From NCBI GenBank assembly GCA_030038715.1, contig JASHSO010000585.1, positions 1 through 7,076 on the forward strand: a stretch of DNA of 7,076 nt, written 5' to 3'. The position numbers and the translations under genes were made by a program. The notes beneath the pieces are model-generated. The model ran no database searches, had not been told where the DNA came from, and saw only the letters and a program-made list of their open reading frames with translations. This document shows, one piece after another, positions 1 through 7,034 of the stretch. The stretch's first letter is position 1; each line of letters opens with the position of its first letter. The DNA comes from Streptosporangiaceae bacterium (lineage in GTDB: Bacteria > Actinomycetota > Actinomycetes > Streptosporangiales > Streptosporangiaceae).

Positions 1-767
<767 letters not shown>

Positions 768-831
768 GGCTGCTCACCCGGGCTACCGCGCGGCGCCGAG
801 GGGCCGCGGTGGCGGGCCCAGCACGTTACCG

Positions 832-2550
832 TCATAGCAAGGCCTCGGGCACGTCGAGGTAGCGAGCGCGCAGCCACTCCCCGAGCGCCTTCGCCTGCGG
901 ATCGAACCGGGCGGCCGCGGCCACTCCCGCGCCGAGGATGCCCTCGATGACGAAGTTGACCGCGAGCAAGTTAGCCAGCACGTGCCTGGTCACCTTCAGC
1001 TCGGCCGCCTCGGGCAGCAGCTCGCGCAGCTTGTCCTCGGTGAGGGTGGCTGCCAGCCACGGCCAGGCCACCGCGTCGCGAGCCCAGAGCCCGACATTGG
1101 CATCGCCGCCCTTGTCGCCGCTACGTGCACCGGCAACCGTGCCGAGCGGGACGCGGCGCACCGGTCCGCTCCCCTGCCACGGCGCCACCTCGGCCGGCCG
1201 CACCGGCATCAGGTCCATCGTGATCGAGCGGTCAAGCACGTCCACGGAGTCACCGCCCGGGAGCACCGCCACCTGCCAGATCTCCGCTCGGTCGAGATAG
1301 GCGGCGGCGAAGATGCCGTACTGCTCGGCGTCGCCGGGCGGCGCGCTCATGTGAAAGCCCGGGTAGCTTGCCAGCGCAAGCTCGACCGCCGCGCCGGAGA
1401 ACGCCCGCCCGATCGCCTTCTGGTCACTCCCGCGCACCACGCACCGGAGCGTCGCGCTGGCCGCTTCCTCGGTGGCGGCGTCGGAATGGTCGGTGCGGGC
1501 CAGCGTCCACTCGGCGTCGTCCGGCACGACGTCGGCGAGCTGGGTTCGCACCAGCGCGGCCTTGGTCTCGACGTCGAGCCCGGTGAGGACGAACTCGACC
1601 TGGTTGCGGTAGCCGCCGAGGTAGTTGAGCGACACCTTGAGCGTGCGCGGCGGCGGCTCGCCGCGCACCCCGGTGATCGAGACCCGGTCCGGCCCGTCCC
1701 GGCCCAACTGCACGCTGTCCAGCCGGAGCGTCGCGTCCGGCCCGGCGTACCGGGGCCCGGCAACCTCGTAGAGCAGCTGCGCGGTTACGGTGCCGACGGT
1801 GACGGCACCGCCCGTACCCGGGTGCTTGGTGATGACGCTGGACCCGTCGTGATGAACCTCGGCGAGCGGGAAGCCGGGGTGCCGTAGGTCGGCGATCTCG
1901 GTGAAGAACGCGTAATTGCCGCCGGTCGCCTGCGCCCCGCACTCGATGACGTGGCCGGCCGCCATCGCACCCGCCAGCGCGTCGAAGTCGTTTTGCTGCC
2001 AGCCGAACCACGCGGCGGCCGGACCGACGACCAGCGACGCGTCGGTGACCCGGCCGGTGACGACCACGTCGGCTCCGGACTTGAGGCACTCGGCAATGCC
2101 CCAGGCCCCCAGGTAGGCGTTGGCCGCGACCGGCTGGCCGTACCCCCGCTCGCCCAGTCCGAACTCCGCTGCGCGCGCCAGCAGGTCGTCCCCGGTCACG
2201 TAACCCACTCGCGGGTGCAGGCCCAGGCGCTCGGCCAGGTCGCCGATGGCGCCCGCCAGGCCAGCCGGGTGCAGCCCGCCGGCGTTGGCGACGATCGCGA
2301 CATCCTTGTCCAGCGCGAGGCCGAGGCAGTCCTCAAGCTGGCGGAGAAAGGTCCTGGCATAGCCGAGCGAGGGGTCTCGCAGCCGGTCCCTGCCGAGAAT
2401 GAGCATGGTCAGCTCGGCCAGGTAATCTCCGGTCAGAACGTTGAGGTCGCCGCCCTCGAGCATCTCGCGCATGGCAGCGAACCTGTCGCCGTAGAAGCCG
2501 GACGCGTTGCCGATCCGGATCGGCAGCCGGACGTCCCGCGGCTCCTGCAC
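832..2550 (-). CDS. AtuA-like acyclic terpene/branched acyl-CoA utilisation protein (DUF1446 + C-terminal AtuA-like domain)
   Basis: This 572-aa cytoplasmic protein belongs to the AtuA family, found in atu/liu-type clusters that degrade acyclic terpenes and branched acyl-CoAs. Its biochemical role is still poorly defined; a hydratase role toward the carboxylated unsaturated acyl-CoA has been proposed. The DUF1446 domain spans about residues 9-450, with the characteristic SGFYGDR (17-23), LTGDYLAELTM (39-49), ANAGGLHP (88-95), TGRVTDASL (165-173), CGAQATGGNYAFF (204-216) and ITKHPGTGGAVT (240-251). A smaller C-terminal domain (about 466-572) carries GARSGDKGGDANVGLWARD (474-492), which in Pseudomonas-type systems is often a separate small protein; here the two are fused. 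The start is GTG at 2550, preceded by GGGAG (2562-2558) with a 7-nt spacer; nearby ATG 2564 and GTG 2558 are out of frame. It is the first gene of the operon with the carboxyltransferase downstream. Family is secure; the pathway (citronellol/geraniol, leucine, or another acyl-CoA) is inferred from context only. Confidence 0.93.
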   Translation of the reverse strand: MQEPRDVRLPIRIGNASGFYGDRFAAMREMLEGGDLNVLTGDYLAELTMLILGRDRLRDPSLGYARTFLRQLEDCLGLALDKDVAIVANAGGLHPAGLAGAIGDLAERLGLHPRVGYVTGDDLLARAAEFGLGERGYGQPVAANAYLGAWGIAECLKSGADVVVTGRVTDASLVVGPAAAWFGWQQNDFDALAGAMAAGHVIECGAQATGGNYAFFTEIADLRHPGFPLAEVHHDGSSVITKHPGTGGAVTVGTVTAQLLYEVAGPRYAGPDATLRLDSVQLGRDGPDRVSITGVRGEPPPRTLKVSLNYLGGYRNQVEFVLTGLDVETKAALVRTQLADVVPDDAEWTLARTDHSDAATEEAASATLRCVVRGSDQKAIGRAFSGAAVELALASYPGFHMSAPPGDAEQYGIFAAAYLDRAEIWQVAVLPGGDSVDVLDRSITMDLMPVRPAEVAPWQGSGPVRRVPLGTVAGARSGDKGGDANVGLWARDAVAWPWLAATLTEDKLRELLPEAAELKVTRHVLANLLAVNFVIEGILGAGVAAAARFDPQAKALGEWLRARYLDVPEALL

Positions 2551-2557
2551 GGCGGCA

Positions 2558-2562
2558 CTCCC
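2558..2562 (-). promoter_or_regulatory. Ribosome binding site of the AtuA-like gene
   Basis: GGGAG lies 7 nt upstream of the GTG at 2550 on the minus strand. It decides the start of the AtuA-like gene, because the neighbouring ATG (2564) and GTG (2558) are in other frames. Confidence 0.65.
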
Positions 2563-2584
2563 ATCGTGAACTGAAGCAGATCAC

Positions 2585-2590
2585 AGCATA
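2585..2590 (-). promoter_or_regulatory. Possible -10 element for the AtuA-like/carboxylase operon
   Basis: Read on the minus strand, TATGCT fits the actinobacterial TANNNT -10 pattern. It would place transcription start near 2578-2579, giving a leader of about 28 nt that includes the GGGAG site. No convincing -35 hexamer lies 16-18 nt upstream, so this promoter would be weak or activator-dependent. The palindrome at 2628-2642 lies about 50-65 bases upstream of the presumed start, a position compatible with activation of this operon. The call is inferred from motif and position only. Confidence 0.3.
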
Positions 2591-2627
2591 GGTGAGCGAC
2601 GGGCAGGCGAACTTGCTTCGGCTATTA

Positions 2628-2648
2628 GTCAATTCAATTGACCGTCAA
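2628..2648. promoter_or_regulatory. Putative operator: 15-bp perfect palindrome plus overlapping third half-site
   Basis: Bases 2628-2642 read GTCAATT-C-AATTGAC, a perfect 7-1-7 inverted repeat. Its right half is shared with a second palindrome, TTGAC-C-GTCAA (2638-2648), so there are three GTCAA/TTGAC half-sites in a row, at 2628-2632, 2638-2642 and 2644-2648. The stretch is strikingly AT-rich for this genome. It overlaps the -35 box of the glycosyltransferase promoter, so a bound protein would block that promoter; seen from the AtuA operon it sits further upstream. Symmetric operators of this size are typical of TetR, GntR or MarR dimers. No regulator gene is in the window, so the binding protein is unknown. 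Confidence 0.6.
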
Positions 2649-2666
2649 GGAAGCGGACGTTATCCT
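2638..2666 (+). promoter_or_regulatory. Sigma70-type promoter of the glycosyltransferase gene
   Basis: A -35 hexamer TTGACC (2638-2643) and a -10 hexamer TATCCT (2661-2666) are separated by exactly 17 nt, matching the housekeeping (HrdB/SigA-type) consensus. The -10 ends 8 nt before the ATG at 2675, so transcription should begin at about 2672-2675. That leaves no room for a ribosome binding site, and none is visible, so the transcript is probably leaderless. The -35 is embedded in the palindromic operator. Confidence 0.6.
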
Positions 2667-2674
2667 GCGGACTC

Positions 2675-4606
2675 ATGCAGGCCACCGTGACCGACCGCCC
2701 GCCGCCAGCCACGTGGCCGGAGTTCTGGCGGGACTTCGCTAGGCGAGCCGGGCTCTGGACGCAGTCCCGGTGGGAGGCGGGCAGCGATCAGCCCGCCTGG
2801 GCCAGACTCGCGATCCTGCTGATCGCCGCGGCCTCTGCCTGCTCTTACGCTTGGAGCGCCGACCGGCCGGTGAACATCGAGATCTACTACGCGGCCGCGG
2901 CCCGCAGCATGTCGATGAGCGTCTCCAACTTCTTCTTCGGCGCCTTCGACCCGGCCGGGACAGTGACCCTTGACAAGCTCCCCGGCGCGTTCTGGCTGCA
3001 AGCCGTCTCGGTTGCCCTGTTCGGCGCGCACAACTGGGCGTTAGTGCTGCCGCAGGTCATCGAGGGCACGCTCACCGTGCTTGTGCTCTACCGCATGGTG
3101 CGCCGCCTAATCAGCCCGGTCGCCGGCCTGCTCGCCGCAGGCGTGCTGGCAGTCTCGCCGGCCACGACGGCGCTCAATCGCGGCAACATCTCCGACACGC
3201 TGATGATCTTGCTGGCGGTCCTGGCCGCCGACTCGGTCGGGTCCGCCATCAGCACGGGCAGGCGGCGGCCGGTGCTGCTCGCCGGGCTGTGGATCGGGCT
3301 GGCGTTCCAGGCCAAGATGCTCGAAGCGTGGCTGGTGCTGCCCGCCCTGGTGATCTGCTACCTGGCCGCAGCGCCGGGCGGCTGGCTGGCGAGGCTGCGG
3401 CGCTGCACCGCGATGGTGCTGATCGCCACTGCGGTCTCGCTGAGCTGGATGACACTGGTGACGATCTGGCCAGCCGGATCCAGGCCGTACATCGACGGCA
3501 GCACCGACAACTCGGCGTTCCAGCAAGTGTTCGTCTACAACGGGTTCGGCAGACTGGACCAGGCCTCGCCAGACCAGCTCGTGAACCGCACCATCAAGCT
3601 CGGTCTCGCGATCTCACCGCCGCCGTCCTGGCACCGGCTGTTGACCGGCGAAATCGGCCGCGACACCGGCTGGCTCCTGGCGGCTGCCGCAATCGCGCTG
3701 GTCGCCGGCCTCGTCGCGCGGCGTCGCGAGCCGAGAACAGATCCAGTGCGCGCCGCGCTGCTGCTGTGGGGGACGTGGCTGGCAACCCTGTTCGCAGCGT
3801 TCTCGGCGACCACGACGATCAACACCTACTACACAGCCTCGCTGTCGCCCGCCATCGGCGGCCTGCTCGGCGCCGGGCTCGTGCTGGCATGGCGGTACCG
3901 CCACCATGCGTTGTCCTGGCTCGCCCTCGCCGCAGCGCTGCTGGCGACCGCGGCCTACGGAGACTGGCTGCTGCCCGCCAGCGGGACCGGCCTGCCGGGC
4001 TGGCTGCGGCCTGCCGTCCTCGTCCTCGGCATCGCCGCGGCGGTGTGCTGCCTGGCTGCCGCAGCATGGCAGCGGCGGGCGGCCGTCGTACCGGCCGCGA
4101 CATGCGCTCTGCTGGCCGGGGTAGCTGTGCTGATCGGGCCGGCGGCCGCGGCGACGGCGGTCGTGACTAGTGGCTTTGGCCCGTTCCAGACCCCGTTCGA
4201 GCCGGCCGAACAGACTGTGGCCATCGCGAAGCTCCAGTCCGCCGGCTTTGCCATTAGGCGCGCCCTCGTCACGCTGGAGCGGGCTAACGCACGGCTACCG
4301 TACCTGATGGCGACTCAGACGGCGGCGCTCGCGGCGCCGTTCATCTACGCCAGCGGCCGTGAAGTGCTGCCGATCGGCGGCTTCACCGGCACGATTCCCG
4401 AGCCGACGCTGGCCGGGCTCCAGCACCTGATCGGGAGGGGATACGTCGCCACGTTCCTGCAGTCGCCGACCACCACCGACCCGAGGCTGGTCTGGGTAGC
4501 CCGGCACTGCCTCAACTTCTCCCAGCGGGCGGCGACCCAGCGCCCGGTACTGCCGGTCGCCGTGTACTTCTGCCCGTTCTACGTCGCTCCGCCGACCTCG
4601 GGCTAG
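2675..4606 (+). CDS. GT-C family 39 (ArnT-like) membrane glycosyltransferase
   Basis: This 643-aa polytopic protein is related to ArnT/PMT-type enzymes, which transfer a sugar from a polyprenyl-phosphate donor to an acceptor on the outer face of the membrane; donor and acceptor here are unknown. A short cytoplasmic N-terminus (1-42) is followed by about 12 hydrophobic segments, e.g. 43-60, 121-140, 145-163, 174-190, 199-232, 243-264, 332-348, 359-378, 391-406, 412-428, 444-465 and 470-497. The first outer loop carries E69 before YYAAAARSM and DKLPGAFW (100-107); D100-K101 and E69 resemble the acidic/lysine pairs of ArnT (inference). Other family markers are LNRGNISD (167-174), GLAFQAKMLEAW (208-219) and the FVYNGFGRL stretch (286-294). 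The C-terminal outer part (about 498-643) holds LPIGGFTGTIPEPTL (565-579) and two cysteines, C612 and C633, that could form a disulphide. ATG 2675 is the only sensible start, since the next in-frame ATG falls after the first membrane segment. The gene appears monocistronic. Confidence 0.88.
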   Translation: MQATVTDRPPPATWPEFWRDFARRAGLWTQSRWEAGSDQPAWARLAILLIAAASACSYAWSADRPVNIEIYYAAAARSMSMSVSNFFFGAFDPAGTVTLDKLPGAFWLQAVSVALFGAHNWALVLPQVIEGTLTVLVLYRMVRRLISPVAGLLAAGVLAVSPATTALNRGNISDTLMILLAVLAADSVGSAISTGRRRPVLLAGLWIGLAFQAKMLEAWLVLPALVICYLAAAPGGWLARLRRCTAMVLIATAVSLSWMTLVTIWPAGSRPYIDGSTDNSAFQQVFVYNGFGRLDQASPDQLVNRTIKLGLAISPPPSWHRLLTGEIGRDTGWLLAAAAIALVAGLVARRREPRTDPVRAALLLWGTWLATLFAAFSATTTINTYYTASLSPAIGGLLGAGLVLAWRYRHHALSWLALAAALLATAAYGDWLLPASGTGLPGWLRPAVLVLGIAAAVCCLAAAAWQRRAAVVPAATCALLAGVAVLIGPAAAATAVVTSGFGPFQTPFEPAEQTVAIAKLQSAGFAIRRALVTLERANARLPYLMATQTAALAAPFIYASGREVLPIGGFTGTIPEPTLAGLQHLIGRGYVATFLQSPTTTDPRLVWVARHCLNFSQRAATQRPVLPVAVYFCPFYVAPPTSG

Positions 4607-4796
4607 CCGATCCGCTTCGTGGACTTGCCAGTCGTCTCGACCGAGTCACATCAATCCCGGCATTTTGCCTCTGCCGAGGAACCGCGACAATCCTGGCGAA
4701 GACCTTCCGTCACATGCGACGGCTAAGTCTTCCCCAGGATTTCTGGGCGCGGCGGATCGCGGAAATGCCGTGGCCTGGTCCGGTGCGAAGCCCTTC
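4607..4796. other. Intergenic region between convergent genes
   Basis: These 190 bp separate the stop of the glycosyltransferase (plus) from the stop of the S58 peptidase (minus). I see no coding sequence or tRNA. The only structure is the nested inverted repeat at 4658-4770, which probably ends transcription from one or both sides. Confidence 0.7.
4658..4770. repeat. Nested imperfect inverted repeat / long hairpin, candidate bidirectional terminator
   Basis: Four pairs of arms nest around one centre. The outermost is CGGCATTT (4658-4665) with AAATGCCG (4763-4770). Next is CCGCGA (4682-4687) with TCGCGG (4757-4762). The main stem pairs 15 nt, AATCCTGGCGAAGAC (4689-4703) with GTCTTCCCCAGGATT (4727-4741), with one mismatch. 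The inner stem is CCGTC (4707-4711) with GACGG (4718-4722) around a 6-nt loop. The left unpaired segment has its own small hairpin, CCTC-TGCC-GAGG (4668-4679). The main hairpin (4689-4741) is long and stable on either strand and lies between converging genes, so a U-tract-less bidirectional terminator is the simplest reading. A degenerate MITE or a structured RNA is possible; the outer arms are not obvious IS ends. Confidence 0.6.
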
Positions 4797-5909
4797 TCAG
4801 CCGGCCCGGATCCGGCCTGCCGCGATGAGCAACTCGCGCACGTGCTCGGCGGGCAGGGCGGGCGAGCAATGACCATCACGGCCGGTAACGGCGTCCGCGG
4901 CGAGCATGCTGTTGAGCACGGCCTCCTCGGTTGCCTCCACGACGGCGTCGAAGAAAGGGTCGAGTGCGCGGCCCGAGATCGCCGCTGCGGCCGGCGCCTC
5001 GCCGCTGCGGGTGCGCAGCCCGGTCGCGAGGGCGAGGAAGATCTCGCCGCTGCCATGATGTCCGGTCGACCCAGTCCTGGCCAGGCCCAGCCCGGCCCGC
5101 CTGGCAAGCCGAACGCAGGCTGCCGAGTCGAGGGGTGCATCGGTGACGATGACGGTGATGCAAGAGCCCGCGGGCGGCCGGACGACCGTTTCAGGGTGGC
5201 CGAGCAGCCTGCCGACCGGAACCCCGTCGACGGTAAGCCTGTCGCGGTCACCGAAGTTCGACAGCACGAGCGTGCCTACAGTGTGGCCAGACGGCACCAC
5301 CCGCGAGGAGGTTCCGATGCCTCCCTTGAAACCGAGGCACGTCATCCCGGTTCCGGCGCCGACCGCGCCCTCGGCCGGCGGCAGCCGCTCCTGTGCCACG
5401 GCGGCGGCCCGTGCTGCTGCGAGCGCGGTCGCGACGTCATCGGCGGTGACCTGCATCCGCCGGGCGTCGGAGAGGAAGCTGTCGTCGCATTCGGCCACTA
5501 CTGGGATGATCACGTCCTCGGTGCCGATCCCGGAGTCCTCGGCCATGAGCAGCTCACACGCGGCGTCGTACACCCGGCCCACCTGCATAGTGGAGGTGAG
5601 GAACACGGGCGTCTCGGCCAGTCCCCACTCCGCAATCCCCAGGAAACCGGTGCATTCACCAGCCCCGTTGAGCACTGCGCCCCCAGCCGGGACAGGGCTG
5701 CGGAACAGGTTGCCGCCCGGATCGATCACTGTCACTCCGGTCCGCGCGATGCCCCGACCGTCCGGCGGCTCCGGCTCGTCCCGCCACACCGTCGCGTGGC
5801 CAACGCCCACCGCGCAGACATCGGCAATCGACGCGGTCGGGCCTGCGGGCAGCACTCCGACCCTGATTCCGAGGTCGCGGGCACGGCTCTTCTGGTGCGC
5901 TAGCGCCAC
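4797..5909 (-). CDS. S58/P1-family self-processing aminopeptidase (DmpA/BapA-like)
   Basis: This 370-aa enzyme belongs to the N-terminal-nucleophile S58 family (DmpA, BapA), which removes N-terminal residues from small peptides, amino-acid amides or beta-peptides. The precursor cuts itself at a Gly-Ser bond to give alpha and beta chains. The predicted cut here is G248|S249, in AGSCITVIVTDAPL (247-260), making S249 the nucleophile. N218 (LSNFGD), S287 and E289 (GSGE, 286-289) match the spacing of the catalytic Asn, Ser and Glu known in DmpA/BapA. Other family motifs are GVGHATV (35-41), NGAGECTG (81-88), GAGTGM (184-189) and FKGGIGTSSR (194-203). There is no signal peptide, so it is probably cytoplasmic. 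The reading frame is open upstream to 6170, but the GTG at 5909 gives the family's usual length (about 370) and starts just before the conserved LGIRVGVLPAGP; the longer reading would run deep into the divergent gene. The ribosome binding site is weak. It is divergent from the deacetylase gene; the substrate is unknown. Confidence 0.9.
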   Translation of the reverse strand: MALAHQKSRARDLGIRVGVLPAGPTASIADVCAVGVGHATVWRDEPEPPDGRGIARTGVTVIDPGGNLFRSPVPAGGAVLNGAGECTGFLGIAEWGLAETPVFLTSTMQVGRVYDAACELLMAEDSGIGTEDVIIPVVAECDDSFLSDARRMQVTADDVATALAAARAAAVAQERLPPAEGAVGAGTGMTCLGFKGGIGTSSRVVPSGHTVGTLVLSNFGDRDRLTVDGVPVGRLLGHPETVVRPPAGSCITVIVTDAPLDSAACVRLARRAGLGLARTGSTGHHGSGEIFLALATGLRTRSGEAPAAAAISGRALDPFFDAVVEATEEAVLNSMLAADAVTGRDGHCSPALPAEHVRELLIAAGRIRAG

Positions 5910-5939
5910 CCCGCGAGCATCCCACGGAAGGCTCCTGTG
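5910..5939. promoter_or_regulatory. Very short divergent start region shared by the two hydrolase genes
   Basis: Only 30 bp lie between GTG 5909 (minus) and ATG 5940 (plus). It contains the deacetylase ribosome binding site but is too short for two complete back-to-back promoters, so each promoter must overlap the 5' end of the opposite gene. I see no clear -35/-10 pair on either strand. Confidence 0.45.
5926..5931 (+). promoter_or_regulatory. Ribosome binding site of the deacetylase-family gene
   Basis: GGAAGG lies 8 nt before the ATG at 5940 and 5 nt before the overlapping in-frame GTG at 5937. The spacing favours the ATG, though the two starts differ by one residue only. Confidence 0.6.
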
Positions 5940-7034
5940 ATGACCGATGAGGGTTGCCTGCGGATTCCCGTGGTCTGGAGCGCGGACTGCCTGCGCCACG
6001 AACCTGCCGGCGAAGTGTGGCTCGGCGGGCGCGAACCAAGCACCGAGGTGCCCGAGCGAGCCAGTGTCATACTCCGATCGCTCCAGTCGGCGGGCGCACC
6101 AATCCTGGCGCCGGACGCGCACGACGAGGCGGCACTGCTCGCCGTGCACCGGCCCGAGCTGGTGCGGCACCTGGCCACGATCTGGTCGGACTGGCAGGCC
6201 GGCGGGTACCTGTCTGACTACGGCCGGGACAGGGTCGTTCCCTACGTATTTCCGACCTCGGCAATGCTGGCTGGCCTACCAGTGCGTCCGCCCGCAGCCA
6301 CGCACGGCCGCGTCGGGATGTTTTGCTACGACACCATGACCCTGGTTGGCCCGGGAAGCTGGGAGGCCGTGTGCGCTGCGGCTGACAGCGCGAGCACGGC
6401 GGCCAGGCTGGTCGCGGCAGGCCAGCGAGCCGTCTACGCGCTCTGCCGCCCGCCCGGTCACCACGCGGGTCCGGCAAGCTACGGCGGCTCGTGTTACCTC
6501 AACAACGCGGCGATCGCCGCCCAGGCACTCCGCCAGGCAGGCGCCGCCCGCGTTGCGGTCGTCGACATCGACGCTCATCACGGCAACGGCACCCAGGCGA
6601 TCTTCTATGGACGTGCCGACGTCTTTTACGGCAGCGTGCACGTCGACCCCGGCGCCGGCTGGTTCCCGCACTACATGGGCTTCGCCGACGAGCGCGGCAT
6701 GGGTGCGGGCCAAGGCGCCAACCGCAACCTGCCATTGGCGCCCGGCAGCAGCGACGCACCCTGGCTGGCGGCAGTTAGCGAACTGTGTGCCGAGGTGCGG
6801 GCGCATCGAGCCGACGCGATTGTCCTGTCGCTCGGTGTCGATGCCGCCGCAACCGATCCAGAGAGCCCGCTGCTCGTGACCGCGGAGGGCTACCGAGCCG
6901 CTGGTGAGCTGATCGGCCAGCTCGGGCCGGTCGTTGTCGTCCAGGAGGGCGGCTACGACCTGGCGTCCCTCGGCGAATATGTTCTCGCGGCGCTGACCGG
7001 GATTGACGCTGGCCGCGGCTATCGCGAAGGCTAA
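5940..7034 (+). CDS. Histone deacetylase superfamily zinc amidohydrolase (acetylpolyamine amidohydrolase-like)
   Basis: This 364-aa cytoplasmic enzyme has the arginase/deacetylase fold. The family removes acetyl (or other short acyl) groups from lysine side chains, polyamines or related amines, using one zinc ion. All catalytic positions are present: D131 (in YDTMT), the His pair H174-H175 in RPPGHHAG (170-177), the zinc ligands D211 and H213 in DIDAHHGNGT (209-218), the third ligand D301 in SLGVDAAATDP (297-307), and the transition-state tyrosine Y339 in EGGYDL (336-341). The N-terminus matches the family, including the WLGGREPSTEVPER segment (27-40) that precedes the first helix. The length is normal for bacterial members. 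ATG 5940 is chosen over GTG 5937 because of its spacing from GGAAGG. It is transcribed away from the S58 peptidase with only 30 bp between the starts. Bacteria lack classical histones, so a small acylated amine is the likelier substrate, but the motifs alone do not separate polyamine, lysine or other targets. Confidence 0.92.
   Translation: MTDEGCLRIPVVWSADCLRHEPAGEVWLGGREPSTEVPERASVILRSLQSAGAPILAPDAHDEAALLAVHRPELVRHLATIWSDWQAGGYLSDYGRDRVVPYVFPTSAMLAGLPVRPPAATHGRVGMFCYDTMTLVGPGSWEAVCAAADSASTAARLVAAGQRAVYALCRPPGHHAGPASYGGSCYLNNAAIAAQALRQAGAARVAVVDIDAHHGNGTQAIFYGRADVFYGSVHVDPGAGWFPHYMGFADERGMGAGQGANRNLPLAPGSSDAPWLAAVSELCAEVRAHRADAIVLSLGVDAAATDPESPLLVTAEGYRAAGELIGQLGPVVVVQEGGYDLASLGEYVLAALTGIDAGRGYREG

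Noticed and set aside
982..1887. 301-codon open frame on the plus strand
   Set aside because: It is antisense to the AtuA-like gene, with low-complexity composition typical of a shadow frame.
2627..2648. Minus-strand TTGACT or TTGACG as -35 boxes for the AtuA operon
   Set aside because: Neither has an acceptable -10 hexamer at 16-18 nt. The TTGAC copies are better explained as operator half-sites and the plus-strand -35.
3289..4170. 293-codon alternative plus-strand frame inside the glycosyltransferase
   Set aside because: It overlaps the GT39 gene in another frame, has Arg/Ala-rich composition, and lacks membrane segments or motifs.
4665..5903. 412-codon open frame on the plus strand
   Set aside because: It lies antisense to the S58 peptidase. 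Its translation is Arg/Gly/Pro/His-rich with no family motif, as expected for a shadow frame in high-GC DNA, while the minus-strand frame has all catalytic residues.
5910..6170. N-terminal extension of the S58 peptidase up to 6170
   Set aside because: The extra 87 residues resemble no S58 protein and overlap the start of the deacetylase gene. The GTG at 5909 gives the family's normal length.
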